Made by a program: the position numbers and the translations under genes
In this document: one piece after another, positions 11,353 to 55,413 of the stretch
Numbering within the stretch: the first letter of the stretch is position 1
Layout: every line of letters starts with the position of its first letter
Assembly: GCA_032207245.1 (NCBI GenBank)
Contig: CM063506.1
Location: 13,450,763 to 13,514,762 of the forward strand
Length of the DNA stretch: 64,000 nucleotides
From: Pardosa pseudoannulata
Lineage: Eukaryota > Arthropoda > Arachnida > Araneae > Lycosidae
Direction: 5' to 3'
Notes under the pieces: generated by a model
Database searches by the model: none
The model's input: only the letters and a program-made list of their open reading frames with translations
What the model was told of the DNA's origin: nothing

Positions 11353-11667
11353 TTAACACGCTGATTGCCAACTACGAGTTAACTCGTAAATTGCGTTCTT
11401 TTCTGGGACGCCAACTACGAGTTATCTCGTACTCTGTTTACTTGCCATTTTTGTGCAGCTACGAATAAAATCGTAGCATATCAGAATTAATATCGATAGA
11501 TGGCTTCTGGGGAAAAAAACAAAAATCAATGCTTTTGAAAATAAATAATTCAGGACTTTGTTGATTTTCTGTCCACAAAAGAGAATTTTTAATAATATAA
11601 TGTGATTAAATCAAATTGTCATTTTAGGCCAGATTTCTGAGAATTACAGTGGCATTCAAAGTGTTAA
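11353..11667. mobile_element. piggyBac-type MITE with three stacked palindromes, 315 bp
   Basis: Bounded by TTAA on both sides; left end TTAACACGCTGATTGCC and complement of the right end TTAACACTTTGAATGCC agree at 14 of 17 bases. Inside the left end lie three hairpins in a row: a perfect acgagttaactcgt, then tacgagttatctcgta, then gctacgaataaaatcgtagc. Confidence 0.65.
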
Positions 11668-12300
11668 TGCGGCTGGGGCACGTAAAACAGGCAATGTCAA
11701 AGTTCAAAAGATACCTCTGAAGTTGGCAGACCAAACGTAGGCTTCTTTGCCTTTTTCTCTGCTGCTAAATTTCGAGGACCCACAAGGAGTAATTTCACTC
11801 TTGCCCGTAGCATTCCTTAAGCTACACGTACTCCGTATGATGCTAAATGAGTAACAGCTTTGCACAGTTTTTAGCATAAAAATATCTGTCTGTATTGCTA
11901 AAAGCATTAGAAAGAAAAAGTGTCTGCAGCAAAAGAATATTTTTACGGTACAAATAGAAGTTTTTCAATTTTTGAAAAAAAAATTACATGTTTTTAAAAC
12001 GCTGAAAGCTTTTTATGTTTTTTCTTTCTTTTTCCTGACACAAAGAAAGACGCTCTTAAAGCAGCAGTCTGCAAACTGCAGATCGTAAAAGAGATCAGAA
12101 CGACTTATCCATAAATCAGAGAGCAGAGAACGAGTCAATGCCTAGCTGAGGAAAGCACCCACCAAAGTTATACTGGACATGAGAGTAGCTACTTATGTTA
12201 TGCACATTATTTACACGTTCAATTCGCAGAAAATGCCTTATAAGTCTGAATACAATCTCAAATCAACTGCATGGTATCCAATTTGTAGATAAATAATAAA

Positions 12301-15300
12301 TCTATATATATAAAAATGAATTTGTGTCTGTCTGTATGTACTCAATAGACTCAAAAACCATGCATCCAATCACCTTGAAAATTTGGGAAATGTTTAGGTA
12401 TATCCCTGGGAAGGTTTTTGTAAATTTTTAACGTTCGAAATCCATTCCTTCCCCCATTTTTGAGCATTTCATGTCACTATTCCAAGCATTATTTTCCCTG
12501 GTTAAAAGCAAACGATTAAATTTTTAATTTATCGCGTGATAACTAAGTGAAAGAAGCATTATTTCTAGCAATGTGACGTCATCCCAAGTAATTGTTTTAA
12601 ACGCAGTTTTCCTCGGTTAAAAGTAGAAGATTAAAATTTTTAATTTATTACATAATACATAGGTGAAAATGATATTTTTCTATCATTATGACGTCATTCC
12701 TTTAAATATTTCATTTATTCATTTCTTATTTTATAATCGTCTGCGTAGTATCAATTCGATTTGATCTGGAAATTGAGATATAAAGTGATTCACTTTCATT
12801 TCTATGTGACGCAAATTATAGCATTTTTATATGAGAACTAATTTTTAAGTTAATTCTTGGTTATTTTTAAGTTGCAATGAAATGTTTATCAACAATATTC
12901 TAACAACAAAAAGTACAAATTTCAGTAACTCTCATAGACAAATAAAAACCTATAATTTTATATAGTTATCTTCATATTTATATATTTGACAATATGAATG
13001 TGTGTTTCTATTTCATACTAAACTATGTGGTTTGTCATAAATTGCCTTAATTTTAGAAAACATTTATTACTACGAACAAAATTAGCACTTTTGCTGTCAA
13101 AACCTCTGCTCCCTATTCTATCACGTAATTTGGCAAGGTATATTAACGTTGCTAATCAACGTACAGTAGTAATACAGTTTAGGGTTAAACTTATATTTTA
13201 CCATACAGTTTTGAGCAAATTTAATATAAGACACAAATTCGATGCAGATTTAATCGTTAGCATGTAAACATATATTTTGTTATTTTTATTTATAGATATT
13301 AAGAACAGTTTTCATTTTTATGTTTTTTTTTAAACAAATCTACCCGATAAGTCATAGAGTAACTTCTTTGGACAGAAATCCTTGATACCGCCAAATGAAC
13401 ATATTCCACATTAATACATCTTGAATTCCCAGATTAAAATCTGACTGTGAGATCCAGGGATGTTATTTCGCCCATTCGTGTTCCGATATACCAATTAGTT
13501 CGAAATATATTAACGGAAAACCAAACAAAATGTCAGTTTAATTTTGCGACACGAGCTTTCCATTGTTGAGTTGGCGTCTAAATATGGCAGTGTTATTCAT
13601 TGTTGGCATTATTATCGCCAGATATTTGGTATACGGTAAACACAAAAATGTATCTACGCTATTTAAATTCAAGTGTAAGTCTATAAATATATGATGGCAT
13701 TTATATATATATATATATATATATATAAGACTATTTTCTTATCTGCTAAACGCTAAACTCACTTTTGTTTATGAAATTTTTTTTTCTATTTTATTTTCTT
13801 GGCGAGATTTTTATTTTCAGTAATTAAAAATTGCCATGTTCTATCAAATTTGTTTTTATTTCGCAGTTGCCATTTATTAAATAAAAACTAACATATGGTT
13901 ATAGGTTTTGTTATCAAAAACTCAAACTACACTAGAGAAAAAAAATTGGCAAGTGATATACAGGGAACAAATAAGTTTTCATTTTAGAAATGGCAACTAG
14001 GAAATATTCAGATATTGTAACCACTTTAAATTAAAGTTTAAAATGTGATTTCAAATAATATAATTGTTCTCGATATTTTAGCCTTATATACTTATTTCGT
14101 TTTATCAATATTAGTTTGGTATGTTTCTTTCATTTTGAATTCAATTGCGCCATTTTTATTTATCCAATTTTAAGACTTCACTTCTGTACTTCACCTATTC
14201 TTAAATAACCTTGGCAACTTTCGGTATATTTCTTTTAATTAAGTGTTATAAAAATTGAAATCATTTAAGTAACTTCATTCTTATGATAACACTTTCAAGT
14301 AATATAATTGTTCTCGGCTTTTGACCTTAAGTGTTTAGTTTATTTTATCAATATTTGGTATTTTTCTTTCATTGTCAATTCAATTGCGTCATTTTTATTT
14401 ATCCAATTTTGAGACCACACTAACATCTATTCATAATTAGGCTTGGCAGAATTATTTAAAGAAATCATTTCGGTCAATCGCGTTCAGATATTCTAATTAG
14501 TTCGAAATATATTATTTTAAAACCAACAAAAACACCGTTTTAATTATGTAGTACAGTCATTTTAACTCTTGAGTTGGCGTGACAAATAATGACCACATTT
14601 TCATTGTCGTCGTTTTCGCCAGATATTTGGTAACAGAATTCACATTAATGCAAAACAACTATCGCCTATCCTGCCAAACCGTTGTTTGTTTGGAAAATTT
14701 GAATTGCGGCACATTTTGGTATTTTTGTTAGTGATTTATTATATTCTTGAAGAATTTTTCAAGACCTTACGATTAAAATTCGAGTGTAAATAAATGCATT
14801 TATAAACATAAATACATTTGGATGCATTACTTCGCCCAATCTGCTGAATGCTTAAACTCTTTCCACCATTAAAATACCGTAATTACAATCAGTTAAAAGT
14901 ATATTAATTAATATATGTACTGAGTGATGCCATTTATTGCCTATAGTTACAACTATTTGTCATACGCAATAACTTTTTCTCTTTGAAATATCCCAGTATC
15001 AAAATCATTTTATCTTTAATAGCTAAATTTTTTACTTCATCAAAATATGTAAATCTTTATTTTACTTTCTCAATTTTTTTTAAGAAATTAGTATTTTTTT
15101 CTGTTATATGTTGGCGTGATTTTTATTTTTAATAATTACAAATTCGCCATGTTCTATCAAATTTGTTTTTATTTCACAATTGCCATTTTTTAAAGAAAAA
15201 GTTATTGTCATAGGTTTTGTTGTTTAAAATTTAATTTTTATGTATGTAAAACATTAGTACTAAAAGATATCCAATCTCGGAAATGAATTATCCCATTCAG

Positions 15301-15598
15301 AAGAGTACATATATATTACTCTCCACAGCATTTTAAAATTTGACTCCTACATTAAAAAAAAAGTCGTGGAATTGGGAATTATTATGCAGCGGCTCACGGG
15401 CTACACAATGCACTTACTGGACATTCAGCTATTAAAATAAACTGTTATAATCGTCAACAACCTGAAATATAAGAAATGTTTCATCTTGAAATTGTTCATC
15501 ATTTCTATTAATATGCCTTATTATGTTTAATAGTGGTTCTAAACCTTTCATCGAAATATTTTAAGACCCAGACCGAAGGCTGGGTGCGAAGCAGCTAG
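12301..15598 (+). mobile_element. non-autonomous Helitron, about 3.3 kb
   Basis: 5' end TCTATATATATAAAAATGAA after an A, the typical arthropod Helitron start. 3' end is a hairpin CCCAG-accgaagg-CTGGG (15567-15584), 10 bases, then CTAG before a T. No Rep/helicase frame. The interior holds two diverged units near 13440-13700 and 14470-14650 (aattagttcgaaatatatta ... gttgagttggcg ... cgccagatatttggta), and a TA tract at 13702-13728. Confidence 0.75.
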
Positions 15599-15755
15599 TA
15601 TCTATATATTAGTAATTAACATTTTTACGAACGTACTTTAAGACTGCTGTGTTTTCAGCAACCTTTTGTTTAGATATGTAGGGAAAACAGTAAAAAAAAA
15701 ACCCTGCTCAATTATATCTCATGTTCATTTTCGTTATTTACCGAACGATAACCGT

Positions 15756-16152
15756 ATTGTAGGACACTGCTCTTCGGTAACGGAGTTTGTGGATTCGAAT
15801 CCCACAGCAGGCCTGGATGTTCATAGCCATTCGTAATAGGCTTTAACCCCTTTGCGACCAACTTCTCGTATACGTGACTCAACGATTTCACTCTTGTAAT
15901 CCAGCGTTGCCTCCACACCATGATCTACGGTTAATATTGAGAGACCAGCGTCGCGTATGCGTAATAGGATATTTGAAAGTTTTATTTTAATTTTTAAATG
16001 CTAGATTTAATTTCTAGATGACGTAAACGGCAACGGTTTTCACAACGGTCGATTCGTATTGCATTTACGTGCTGGTCCTCAAGGGGTTAAGCAGTAGGTA
16101 CGATCTTGTTAGCCCTCGTGTTACAAGCAGTAGACAGTAGTGCTCCAAAGCA
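15756..16152 (+). mobile_element. tRNA-derived SINE, family 1, copy b, split by a MITE
   Basis: 15756-15846 gives the head (ctcttcggtaacggagtt, gattcgaatcccacagcagg) and middle; 16087-16152 gives the tail (gcagtaggtacgatc, ttagccctcgtgttacaa). The 244-base interruption is the TTAA element at 15843-16090; removing it restores the ...gctttaagcagtagg... order seen in copies at 6214 and 38987. Confidence 0.8.
15843..16090. mobile_element. piggyBac-type MITE nested in a SINE
   Basis: Ends TTAACCCCTTTGCGACCA and (complement of right) TTAACCCCTTGAGGACCA with TTAA on both sides. The same element occurs at 53802-54009. The host SINE supplies the empty site (gctttaagcagtagg), so the TTAA target duplication is seen directly. 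Confidence 0.85.
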
Positions 16153-16154
16153 AC

Positions 16155-16240
16155 TCAAAGTATTTTCATTGTTGAGTTTTTGTCACTCAATGAACATTCC
16201 TTCATTTTTGGCGTCATTATCGCCAGATGTTTGGAACTAG
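16155..16240 (+). repeat. fragment of the Helitron-internal repeat outside the Helitron
   Basis: ttcattgttgagtttttgtc and gcgtcattatcgccagatgt match the units inside the 12301-15598 Helitron, 0.6 kb downstream of its 3' end. Confidence 0.5.
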
Positions 16241-16550
16241 AAGACCCGTTGCAGAAATTTCTGCCAAAAATTCTAATTTCGCAATCATAAGGAATGTGGC
16301 AAGGAAGTGAAAATTTAGAGACCAATCTTACATAAATCATTGATTTTATTAGAATGAGTCATCCTGTCGAAGGTTGCAGGACTGTATTATAGTTTAAAAA
16401 CAATCACATAAATGAGGGATCATTACAATTTTTTTTACATATTTAGGGTTAAAGATTTAACACAATAAATATTGTCTCAAAGTGATTTATCAGCTTTGTC
16501 GAAAGCATATTAGTTTGTTGATAATACTTTCCAGTATTATAACACAAGAA

Positions 16551-16708
16551 CCAATCGGGTAGTGCTCTGCTCTTCGGTACCAAAGTTCGTGTATTCCAAT
16601 CCCACAGCAGGTAAATGTTCGTAGCCTTTCGGATTTGGATTTAAGCGGTAGCTTTCGATCTCGTTAGCCCTAGTATGGTGGAAAGTAGACAATACCTCTC
16701 CAAACTAC
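16551..16708 (+). mobile_element. tRNA-derived SINE, family 1, copy c
   Basis: Carries ctctgctcttcggtaccaaa, a degenerate box B (attccaatcccacagcagg), gtagcctttcggatttgg and the ctcgttagccctagt tail. Followed at 16730 by (TA)(TG)n. Confidence 0.7.
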
Positions 16709-16729
16709 ATAACCAGTATTAGAATAACA

Positions 16730-16730
16730 T

Positions 16731-16782
<52 letters not shown>
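16730..16782. repeat. (TA)n(TG)n microsatellite
   Basis: About 11 TA then about 15 TG units. Confidence 0.9.
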
Positions 16783-16785
<3 letters not shown>

Positions 16786-16929
16786 AAATTTAGTTGAAGA
16801 GAAAACCAATAAAGTATATTTAAGTATCAAAATTTTATTTTTTATTTATTTGGTACTTGTAACTATCTAAAATTTTGATTTTGAATAAATAGTTTGTAAG
16901 AAAGGATAACGTTGAGCAATTTTTTCGAT

Positions 16930-18149
16930 TAACCCTCTGACTGCTCAATTTTTAGACCGAAATCGCTTTAAAAATGACATTTTTTTATTGCCTATTTGAA
17001 ATCTATATATATTGGAGAATTGAAAAATGCATGTTTTCTTTCCAGGAAATATTTTTTTTATATAGATTTTTATCCTTAGAAACTAAGTTGTAAGTATCAT
17101 TAGAAACTAATTTCAGATGATTTCACCAAAATAATTCTTTTTAAAATAAATTTCAATTGAATTACAGTTAGTTTCTATTTATTAAATAATATAAAAAAAT
17201 ATACAAAATTTAAGAATATATAAAGGACTGACTAAAAATATCTTAGAAATGCAGTTTAGTGTGATAGGGTTTGAAGCGGGGTTCAAGGCAAAGTCCAACT
17301 TCCCAGTCTTTGCACCAGATTCGTGTTTCTTTGCAAATTTTTTTGCCATTTGCATCTTTTCTTGAACAGCATATACGACACTATCTTCGAGGTTCTCTTT
17401 TTATGGGGTTAGGGGGTATGTGACTTGGAAAAGAACGAGCTATCGATATCAAAGTGTTCCAAGTAGAACTCGGTCTTCGAGGACAACCGCTTTTATTTGT
17501 GTCCGAATATTTTTCGATACTTTCTTCAACAAATTTCAAACAAAATTCCAAAAGTTTTATAGTTTGTCTGGGGTTTTGCTTTTTGTAAAGTACATAGGCA
17601 TTCCACAATGATTGATCTAAGAGCCGCCTGAAAATTTTAATATAATACTTCCCCTGTTGTTTTCGGACAGTAGGTTTCGGAGAGTAGGGTTCATATCAAT
17701 TTTACACCACTGCCTAACGCTTTGCACGTTTATTGAATCATTATCAGATTCATCGCTATATGAGAAGCAGTCCAAAACTTCTATATCAATATTATTATCT
17801 CAACTAAAATCGCTTTCAGAATCTGAATCAGGAATATACACTCTATCAATCGCTGAACATTTTCTAGCAGCCATTTCTGATAAGAAATCAACGGCAAAAA
17901 GTTAGCGGTAATACTAAGCGCCTTCAAATACGGCAATTAAATTCATAACTAATGGTATCTGTTTGTCAAAACGTAAATTAGATGTCTAATACTGTATATA
18001 ATTTATTTAAGAGCTTAAACGGGGAATAAACAGGATGAGCTCATCGATAAAGGAAGAAAAACATATGCACGCGGAAACCGCGGGATGAGCAGAATTTGCT
18101 ACATTTGAGTTGCCCGTGGAAATCGCGAGATGAGCAGGCAGAGGGTTAA
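16930..18149 (-). mobile_element. internally deleted piggyBac element, 1.2 kb
   Basis: Flanked by TTAA; the terminal 19 bases TTAACCCTCTGNCTGCTCA match at both ends with one difference. Near the right end (18090-18140 and about 18055-18085) are subterminal direct repeats (cgcggaaaccgcgggatgag and cgtggaaatcgcgagatgag). The interior holds a transposase fossil on the minus strand. This is the best preserved of the TTAA elements in the window. Confidence 0.88.
17243..17874 (-). pseudogene. piggyBac transposase pseudogene (N- and C-terminal parts only)
   Basis: Reads from ATG at 17874 (MAARKCSAIDRVYIPDSDSE, an acidic piggyBac-type N-terminus) through an in-frame TGA, about 75 codons, then directly into KIFRRLLDQSLWNAYVLYKK, which in family members lies near the end of the catalytic region. 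The C-terminal cysteine-rich domain follows after an in-frame TAG (C-R-I-C-C-S-R-K, K-E-T-R-I-W-C, G-L-C, Y-H-T) to TAA at 17243. The catalytic DDD core is missing, so the element cannot mobilise itself. All parts lie in one frame, so the loss is a deletion plus two nonsense changes. Confidence 0.85.
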
Positions 18150-18318
18150 CGTGTGCTATATTGAAACTACAAATTATTTTTAATGTTTGCATAAAAATAA
18201 CTCATTAAACAAATATTGAATTAGGAAAAGAAAGAATATGAACCTAGTATGCATTTTTAAATAAAAATTTTTAAGTAAATTTTTTTAAGTTTGAAAAAAA
18301 AATGTAAAATAATTAGTG

Positions 18319-18540
18319 TCCCCCCCCCCCAATTTTTATCACGGCTTTAGACGCTAAGGCCATCCAAAGACCTCCATACCCACTAATTGAGGGCACATAA
18401 AATAAGCTCATGGCCACAATGATACCTATAGAAGTGGAAAGCCAAGCCTGAGGGTCTTTCTGCTTGGTACCTGTTTCCAAGTTACTTATAGGTCTATCAT
18501 TTTTAGATAAGCTGTGCACGGCTCATGTATTTCAGATGTC
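18319..18540 (-). other. unidentified coding-like or repeat segment, higher GC
   Basis: On the minus strand an open frame reads NDRPISNLETGTKQKDPQAW, then STSIGIIVAMSLFYV and GYGGLWMALASKAVIKI, ending in a G10 run (C10 at 18319-18328 plus strand). It has a hydrophobic stretch and GC above the background. No start, splice sites or family were recognised. It may be a fossil exon or part of a short repeat. Confidence 0.3.
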
Positions 18541-18599
18541 TACTTACCTGAGGCTGTCAGAAATAAAGCCAACCACTGTAGTTGACAAAAAATTACAGT

Positions 18600-20700
18600 A
18601 TGGATTACAATTTAATTAATCTTCACTTAAGACAAATTTACCACAGAACCAAACTTAGCAACTCAACAGAAGAGGAGGGGGTATATCAAAAATATTGTGT
18701 TTTAATTTCATATTAATGTCTATATTGACGAGACCTACGGTAATAACTTTAATTTCATAGGTGTTACTACTGTTTATTGGAATTAATAAACAATTATCTA
18801 TAGTATGAATGTATGACGATTGAAATCGACTATGGTGAGATGAAGTTGTAGCCTTGAGAAATGAGACTGATTTTATAGTATCCTAAACAAGTTTAAAGAG
18901 ACAAATATCAAACTTATATTTTCTTGTCTAAAGATATCTTTAATCAGGGTATTAGGCAAGATAGGCGACTACCTCCACGGGCAAAATTTAGGTGCTTCAA
19001 AACTATTAAAAATTTTTCTATATATTTGTATTAATGGTATTGTCTTAATTCAATTCTGGGATATTTTTAAGGTTAAAAGGTTTTTTATATTTGTGTTTTT
19101 GTTTCTTAATCTTTAGAGCTTTTTATTTTTAACTTAAACATTTTTGAGGTATGCTTACGAAGGAGAAAACACATAGTCCGGCCCTGTTTTAACACACTTA
19201 ATTTCCTTATTTACTTTAGGTTTTAAGAGTGGGTATTTTATGCATAACTTTTTCTGTTAAAAGTTCTTTTGATTATTTGTTTAAAGACCCTAATAACTAA
19301 AACGACAGTGTATTTTAAAGGTGTAACTAATAAAAAAATATTTCTAAACTCAATAACTGCGATGGCTACAGTTATACCGTATAATTTAACGTCTAACCGT
19401 ATGTTGTCAAAAAATAAGGAGTAAACTGATTAACTTATAATCTGGTGTTGTTAATGCGAATTTAAATTATTCGAAATTTCCATTGTAAGTAATTACTTTT
19501 TTTTCTTTTCTGTAGATACTACTTAACTTTTTAAGTTGTTTTTACTATAAAATTAGGGAAGTCATTCCCATGACTCGTCTGCTGGATATTTTAAAATCAG
19601 TTGCTTTTGACTGGGAGGTATATGCTTTTTAATGTTTGATTGCTGAAAATTGTAAAGTATAAAGATTTTTATGAGTTGCATACAATTGGTTATTGTTCAA
19701 AGAGCATTTTTTAATAAGAATTAATACACGACGAATAGTTGTTTTTGACAGAGATCTTACCGAAATTTGCCTTACGTCAATATTTATTAAATTCAGAGGT
19801 GGATTAATTTTATTGTACTCTTTGCAGTAACTATTTTAAGATAATTATTTTTTAAAAATTACTAAATTATTATTATATGTGATAGTTTATTGTACCCTGC
19901 TTATTTTTAAAATCTGATGTAAATTAGGTTTTGTGTGTAAGCTGTCAGCCAAACTTGATTATGGTTAACAATAAAGTGATTTTGACATTTATGCACTGTA
20001 TAGTGCTTATAAGTTGTAATATGTAGTTTAAAAAATGAAATTTGTCTTCTAATAGATATATTGTTCTCTTTGTGAATTATATTCGTTTGCATATTGAACT
20101 TGGCATGGAATGGTACATGTTTGTTTGATATATTGACCCTTTAATAAAAACTAGTTTTTTTTATTCAATCCATTGTTTATGTAATATATATATATATTTG
20201 AAGCAAATAATTTTAGTGCAAATATAAATCTTTGTCTATATTCATTACAATACAACTTAAATCTTCGTTTCCAAATTCCACACTGCAAAAATGAAAAACT
20301 TGTAAATATAGCTTAGATAGTACCTATATTATTTAAATACAAGCTCTTAGTAGAAAGCCAAATTTCAATATTTTTTAAGCCTTATTGATATAATTACAGT
20401 TTAAAAAAAGTCATCTAAAATGTTAATTTGCTGTTTACCTGTAGCAAAGATCATTCATTATGTATGTTTGTCAACTCTATATATAAAAAGGATTAAGTAA
20501 GTGAATGAATATAAACCTAAAGTTACAAATTGGTTTCATGTAATAAGAAACCTATGTTTAATTCATTAATTTTTAATTTTTTTGTTGAATTATTTAAAAA
20601 ATTTAAATATATATTGATGTATTTTTAATTTTTTATTGTATTATGAGCATGAATTTTCATGAAGCTACGACTCTTTTTTTTTCATCTAGAAAGATTATTA
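18600..20700. other. AT-rich, nothing recognised
   Basis: No gene, RNA or clear element. Short frames here have AT-driven composition. May contain the untranslated leader exon of coronin, which cannot be identified by sequence alone. Confidence 0.5.
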
Positions 20701-20748
20701 TTTTTTCCAATGTGGGGGCGCTTGCTTTTATACCATTTAGCTCTATTA

Positions 20749-21681
20749 AGGTATCCGTCTACGTTCGGAGAACTTTTTTCTTTAAATGTAGAAACAATTT
20801 CATGTTTTTACATTTTTAGATTTATTTTTCATATTATCATAGCACATAAAACATTTATTTCTGGAGAGGTTTTTATAAATCTTCTAATAAATGAAGAGAA
20901 TTTAATAAAAAAAAATCTGGGTTTTTCAAAAGGTCTAATTTTTTAATAAATTAAATTATTTTAATATTTTTTGATGCCTCACATTTCTTATACACTGGGC
21001 TAGTGAATCACTTAAAATCTTTGCTTAATTTACATTTGGTAAAAAAATTTTGGTCCTTCAAAATCATACACGTTGAATTTTTAATGAATTTTCATTACCT
21101 TTATATCTGACTTTGAGTGTAACATTATTAAAAATTATCTAAATTTAAAGCTTTTAGGTCATTTACTATTAAATATTATCAAAAGCATTTGTAATAATTT
21201 CCAACAAAATATTTTAAGAACTTTTTGAGAAATCACATTTCAAGTTTCAACATTTTATTAAAAATACTGTTCTGAGAAAAACTCATTTGAAGTTTATGAA
21301 AGCAACTTTAACTATTAAAAAATTAAAATACTTGTTTAAAATTCCCCACACTTTCTTGCTTCAAAACTTTCTAATTATCAAGTTGATAATTATTAAAAAT
21401 ACTAGAAAAATGTTTAAACTAATCATTAAAATTTAAAAAGTTTGGCCAAAAAAATGCTCTTTAAAAGGCTTTAAATTCACAATGTCCAGTTCCGAAGTCG
21501 CTACTTCCGTTTTGTTTTGACAGCTGTCACAGATGTTTAAACAGCTGTAACTTTTCTTTAAAATGCCGTAGAGACAAAACAAAAACAGATTTAGAAACCT
21601 AAAAGTTGAAATTTTACAATAGAGAAATAAAAAAATCAGGAGTTTTGCAAAAAATGACGTTTTCAATGTAGTCGGATACCT
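20749..21681. mobile_element. non-autonomous TIR DNA transposon, 933 bp
   Basis: Ends AGGTATCCGTCTAC and, at the right, the complement of AGGTATCCGACTAC, flanked by TA on both sides (20747-20748, 21682-21683). No transposase frame. TA duplication suggests a Tc1/mariner-type origin; the flanking could also be read as TTAA. Confidence 0.6.
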
Positions 21682-21689
21682 TAAGGCAC

Positions 21690-54903
<33,214 letters not shown>

Positions 54904-55407
54904 CTTCAATTTTAATTAAATTATATATCATGTCCGTAGTGTTTATTTGGTTATCAAATTTTGTTTGTGTTTGGATATCTTAGAGTGTACAAGATAAATG
55001 CATTCCATGACATTGGTTGCTCAATATTTTGTCAGATATTAATTGAGCCAAAGCTAGGTTGTTGGGCTTTAGTCCTACACATGTGAGTAATACAATCATC
55101 TGTTCTTTTACTGTTTTTTTTTCCTATTTAGCATTATGATAACCTCAAAAATAGTGTTTAATTATAGTATAAATATTGAAGTATATAAATCTTTATATTT
55201 TATTGACTTTTTTATGTGTTTTTCAAAGTATTTTGAATGCCAGTTTCTAAAAGCTTTCTAATTGCTTTTCATAGTTTTTATTTAGTTTAATGTTTCCTAT
55301 ATGTTAATTTTTAGTGCTAGTGTTATCAAATGTTATTAATATGTCCAGTGTATAGAAAATATTATGCAGATAGACTTTCTTGTTAGTTTGAGATATGCAT
55401 GAGTAAA

Positions 55408-55413
55408 ATAAAC
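55408..55413 (+). terminator. candidate coronin polyadenylation signal
   Basis: First canonical AATAAA after the stop codon, 505 nt downstream of it, followed by a T-rich stretch (about 55431-55441) that could be the downstream element. Further AATAAA sites occur beyond (for example near 56573), so longer 3' UTRs are possible. Confidence 0.4.

Noticed and set aside
15712..15921. 69-codon minus-strand frame (NGYEHPGLLWDSN...)
   Set aside because: Lies entirely in the SINE and the MITE within it; the related frames at 39000-39251 and 53590-53880 are the same repeats. Not genes.
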